The position numbers and the translations under genes were made by a program. The notes under the pieces are model-generated. The model was given only the letters and a program-made list of their open reading frames with translations. It made no database searches and was not told where the DNA came from. A DNA stretch of 62,370 nt. It comes from an uncultured Thiodictyon sp. (lineage in GTDB: Bacteria > Pseudomonadota > Gammaproteobacteria > Chromatiales > Chromatiaceae). Every line of letters begins with the position of its first letter. The stretch's first letter is position 1. Below, one piece after another: positions 61,607 through 62,370 of the stretch. Where the stretch lies: positions 1 through 62,370 of the forward strand of contig CAILVI010000133.1 of the NCBI GenBank assembly GCA_903837595.1. The letters are read 5' to 3'.

Positions 61607-62022
61607 TGCTGACCTCTTGACCACCGATCGCATAAAGGGTACAGCGCCTGGAAGGCCTCCCATGGCGTATAGGTCAGGTCGCTGAAGTCCCCGAGGGCGG
61701 CGCGCAGCTCCGCGTACTTGCTGAGAAACGCAGGCTCAACTTGCAGAAAGTCCGCAACCGCGCTGGCGTTGGCCTTAGCGCGGTCACCGGGCTGCTCGCC
61801 GATCAGATGGATCACCGCCACGCAGGTGCGGATGATGTCGCCGTCGTTGCGCACGGCGCCGCTGTCGTCGCCGGGCTGGCGGAAGACCTCCTGCCACTTA
61901 ACCTCGCAGTCGGCACCGATCAATTGCAGCGCAAGGTATTCGCGCAGCCCGGCAATGGGTGCACCGGGGTGTTGGAACTCCCGCGAGACACAGGAGATGA
62001 AGACGCGATTGTTGTCCGACAT
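61603..62022 (-). CDS. Stand-alone DUF4062-like domain protein
   Basis: A 139-aa cytoplasmic protein starting MSDNNRVFISCVSREFQHPG, with CEVKWQEVFRQPGDDSG and CVAVIHLIGEQPGDRAKANA. This is the N-terminal signalling domain (DUF4062, TIR-like fold) that normally leads large NACHT/STAND or TPR proteins in bacterial conflict systems. Here it ends after the first domain with a proper stop, so it is either a truncated relic or an independent adaptor. It is first in a two-gene operon with the secreted protein. Confidence 0.72.
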   Translation of the reverse strand: MSDNNRVFISCVSREFQHPGAPIAGLREYLALQLIGADCEVKWQEVFRQPGDDSGAVRNDGDIIRTCVAVIHLIGEQPGDRAKANASAVADFLQVEPAFLSKYAELRAALGDFSDLTYTPWEAFQALYPLCDRWSRGQQ

Positions 62023-62152
62023 ACCCGTGACGCCTCGCCTGATCCGCCGGCCATTGCCCTTTGATGGGCAAGTGTAAGGCTTTGCCGGCCGGGCGGCTAC
62101 GAGCGCCGTGCAGTGTTACCACCGCTGCGGCTGAAGCCTCGACCTCCAGCTT

Positions 62153-62220
62153 GTGGGAGCGGCTTCAGCGGCGACGGGACCTCCGGTACGTCGCAGGATC
62201 GCGGCTAAAGCCGCTCCCAC
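62153..62220. repeat. Palindromic repeat, GTGGGAGCGGCTT family
   Basis: GTGGGAGCGGCTTCAGCGGC G at the left is opposed by CGCGGCTAAAGCCGCTCCCA C at the right. It is a typical REP-like element between genes, here after accD. Confidence 0.75.
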
Positions 62221-62235
62221 GCGCACCAGCAGCGA

Positions 62236-62370
62236 TCAGGTACATGCCGTACGCACCGTATCCGGATGCCGTCCGCGCCGCATCAGGATCGCGAGTACTT
62301 CGCTCACGCGGTCGCGCAGGTCACGGCGGTCGACGATCATGTCGAGCGCGCCCTTTTCCATCAGGAACTC
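62236..62370 (-). CDS. accD: Acetyl-CoA carboxylase carboxyltransferase subunit beta, 3' end
   Basis: The 44 codons at the window edge read EFLMEKGALDMIVDRRDLRD RVSEVLAILM..., the C-terminal helix of AccD, which pairs with AccA to carboxylate acetyl-CoA in fatty-acid synthesis. The stop is TGA at 62236-62238. The rest of the gene lies beyond the right edge. The tail after the helix (RRGRHPDTVRTACT) is species-specific. Confidence 0.85.
   Translation of the reverse strand, partial: EFLMEKGALDMIVDRRDLRDRVSEVLAILMRRGRHPDTVRTACT

Overview
The window is high-GC DNA (roughly two thirds G+C by eye) from a gammaproteobacterium. Efp/EpmA/EpmB, TamA, PBP7, TsaB, AccD and Pseudomonas/Chromatium-style type IV pilus minor pilins support this. 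A purple sulfur bacterium (Chromatiaceae-like) is my best guess from codon habit, repeat families and gene neighbourhoods, but no photosynthesis or sulfur-oxidation gene lies in the window, so this is inference.

Left part (1-12.4 kb): a 76-bp tandem repeat and tRNA-Thr(UGU), then a sodium:solute symporter operon (symporter, 56-aa membrane protein, outer-membrane porin) divergent from a hotdog thioesterase. A second, very similar symporter follows, whose divergent thioesterase survives only as a roughly 50-bp scar. Then come a PaaI-type thioesterase, an internally deleted radC remnant, PBP7, a hemolysin-III protein, an AT-richer phage-type muramidase and tamA.

Middle-left (12.4-26.9 kb): a two-gene module of unknown function (1050-aa protein plus 281-aa membrane protein) that tentatively resembles GTPase-associated conflict-system proteins. 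Next are glycerate 2-kinase, a small Cys/His-rich membrane protein, tsaB, a degenerate REC-GGDEF-EAL protein, the complete EF-P lysylation locus (efp, epmA, epmB) and a second degenerate PAS-GGDEF-EAL protein. Both degenerate proteins resemble FimX, the c-di-GMP effector of type IV pili.

Centre (26.9-43.5 kb): two complete minor-pilin/PilY1 cassettes face away from each other across a 1.28-kb spacer. The leftward order is fimT-pilV-pilW-pilX-pilY1-pilE and the rightward order is pilE-pilV-pilW-pilX-pilY1-fimT. A third, decayed copy follows the rightward cassette: a pilX 3' remnant and a pilY1 whose first and last ends are joined by a large deletion. The two PilY1 proteins differ in length and in their metal-binding motifs. 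With the two FimX-like proteins this makes a type IV pilus tip and regulation island.

Right part (43.5-62.4 kb): an ATP-grasp/alpha-E fusion with a transglutaminase (predicted peptide-ligation system), envelope proteins of unknown function, a 26-aa hydrophobic peptide gene, a two-component system, an Rpn-type nuclease with a 21-bp repeat tail, a PspA-like/membrane/VWA trio, a diguanylate cyclase with a CxxCH heme motif, a frameshifted carboxylesterase, a histidine phosphatase, a DUF4062-like fragment coupled to a secreted protein, and the 3' end of accD. Palindromic intergenic repeats of several families are scattered throughout. I saw no CRISPR array, rRNA or intact insertion sequence.
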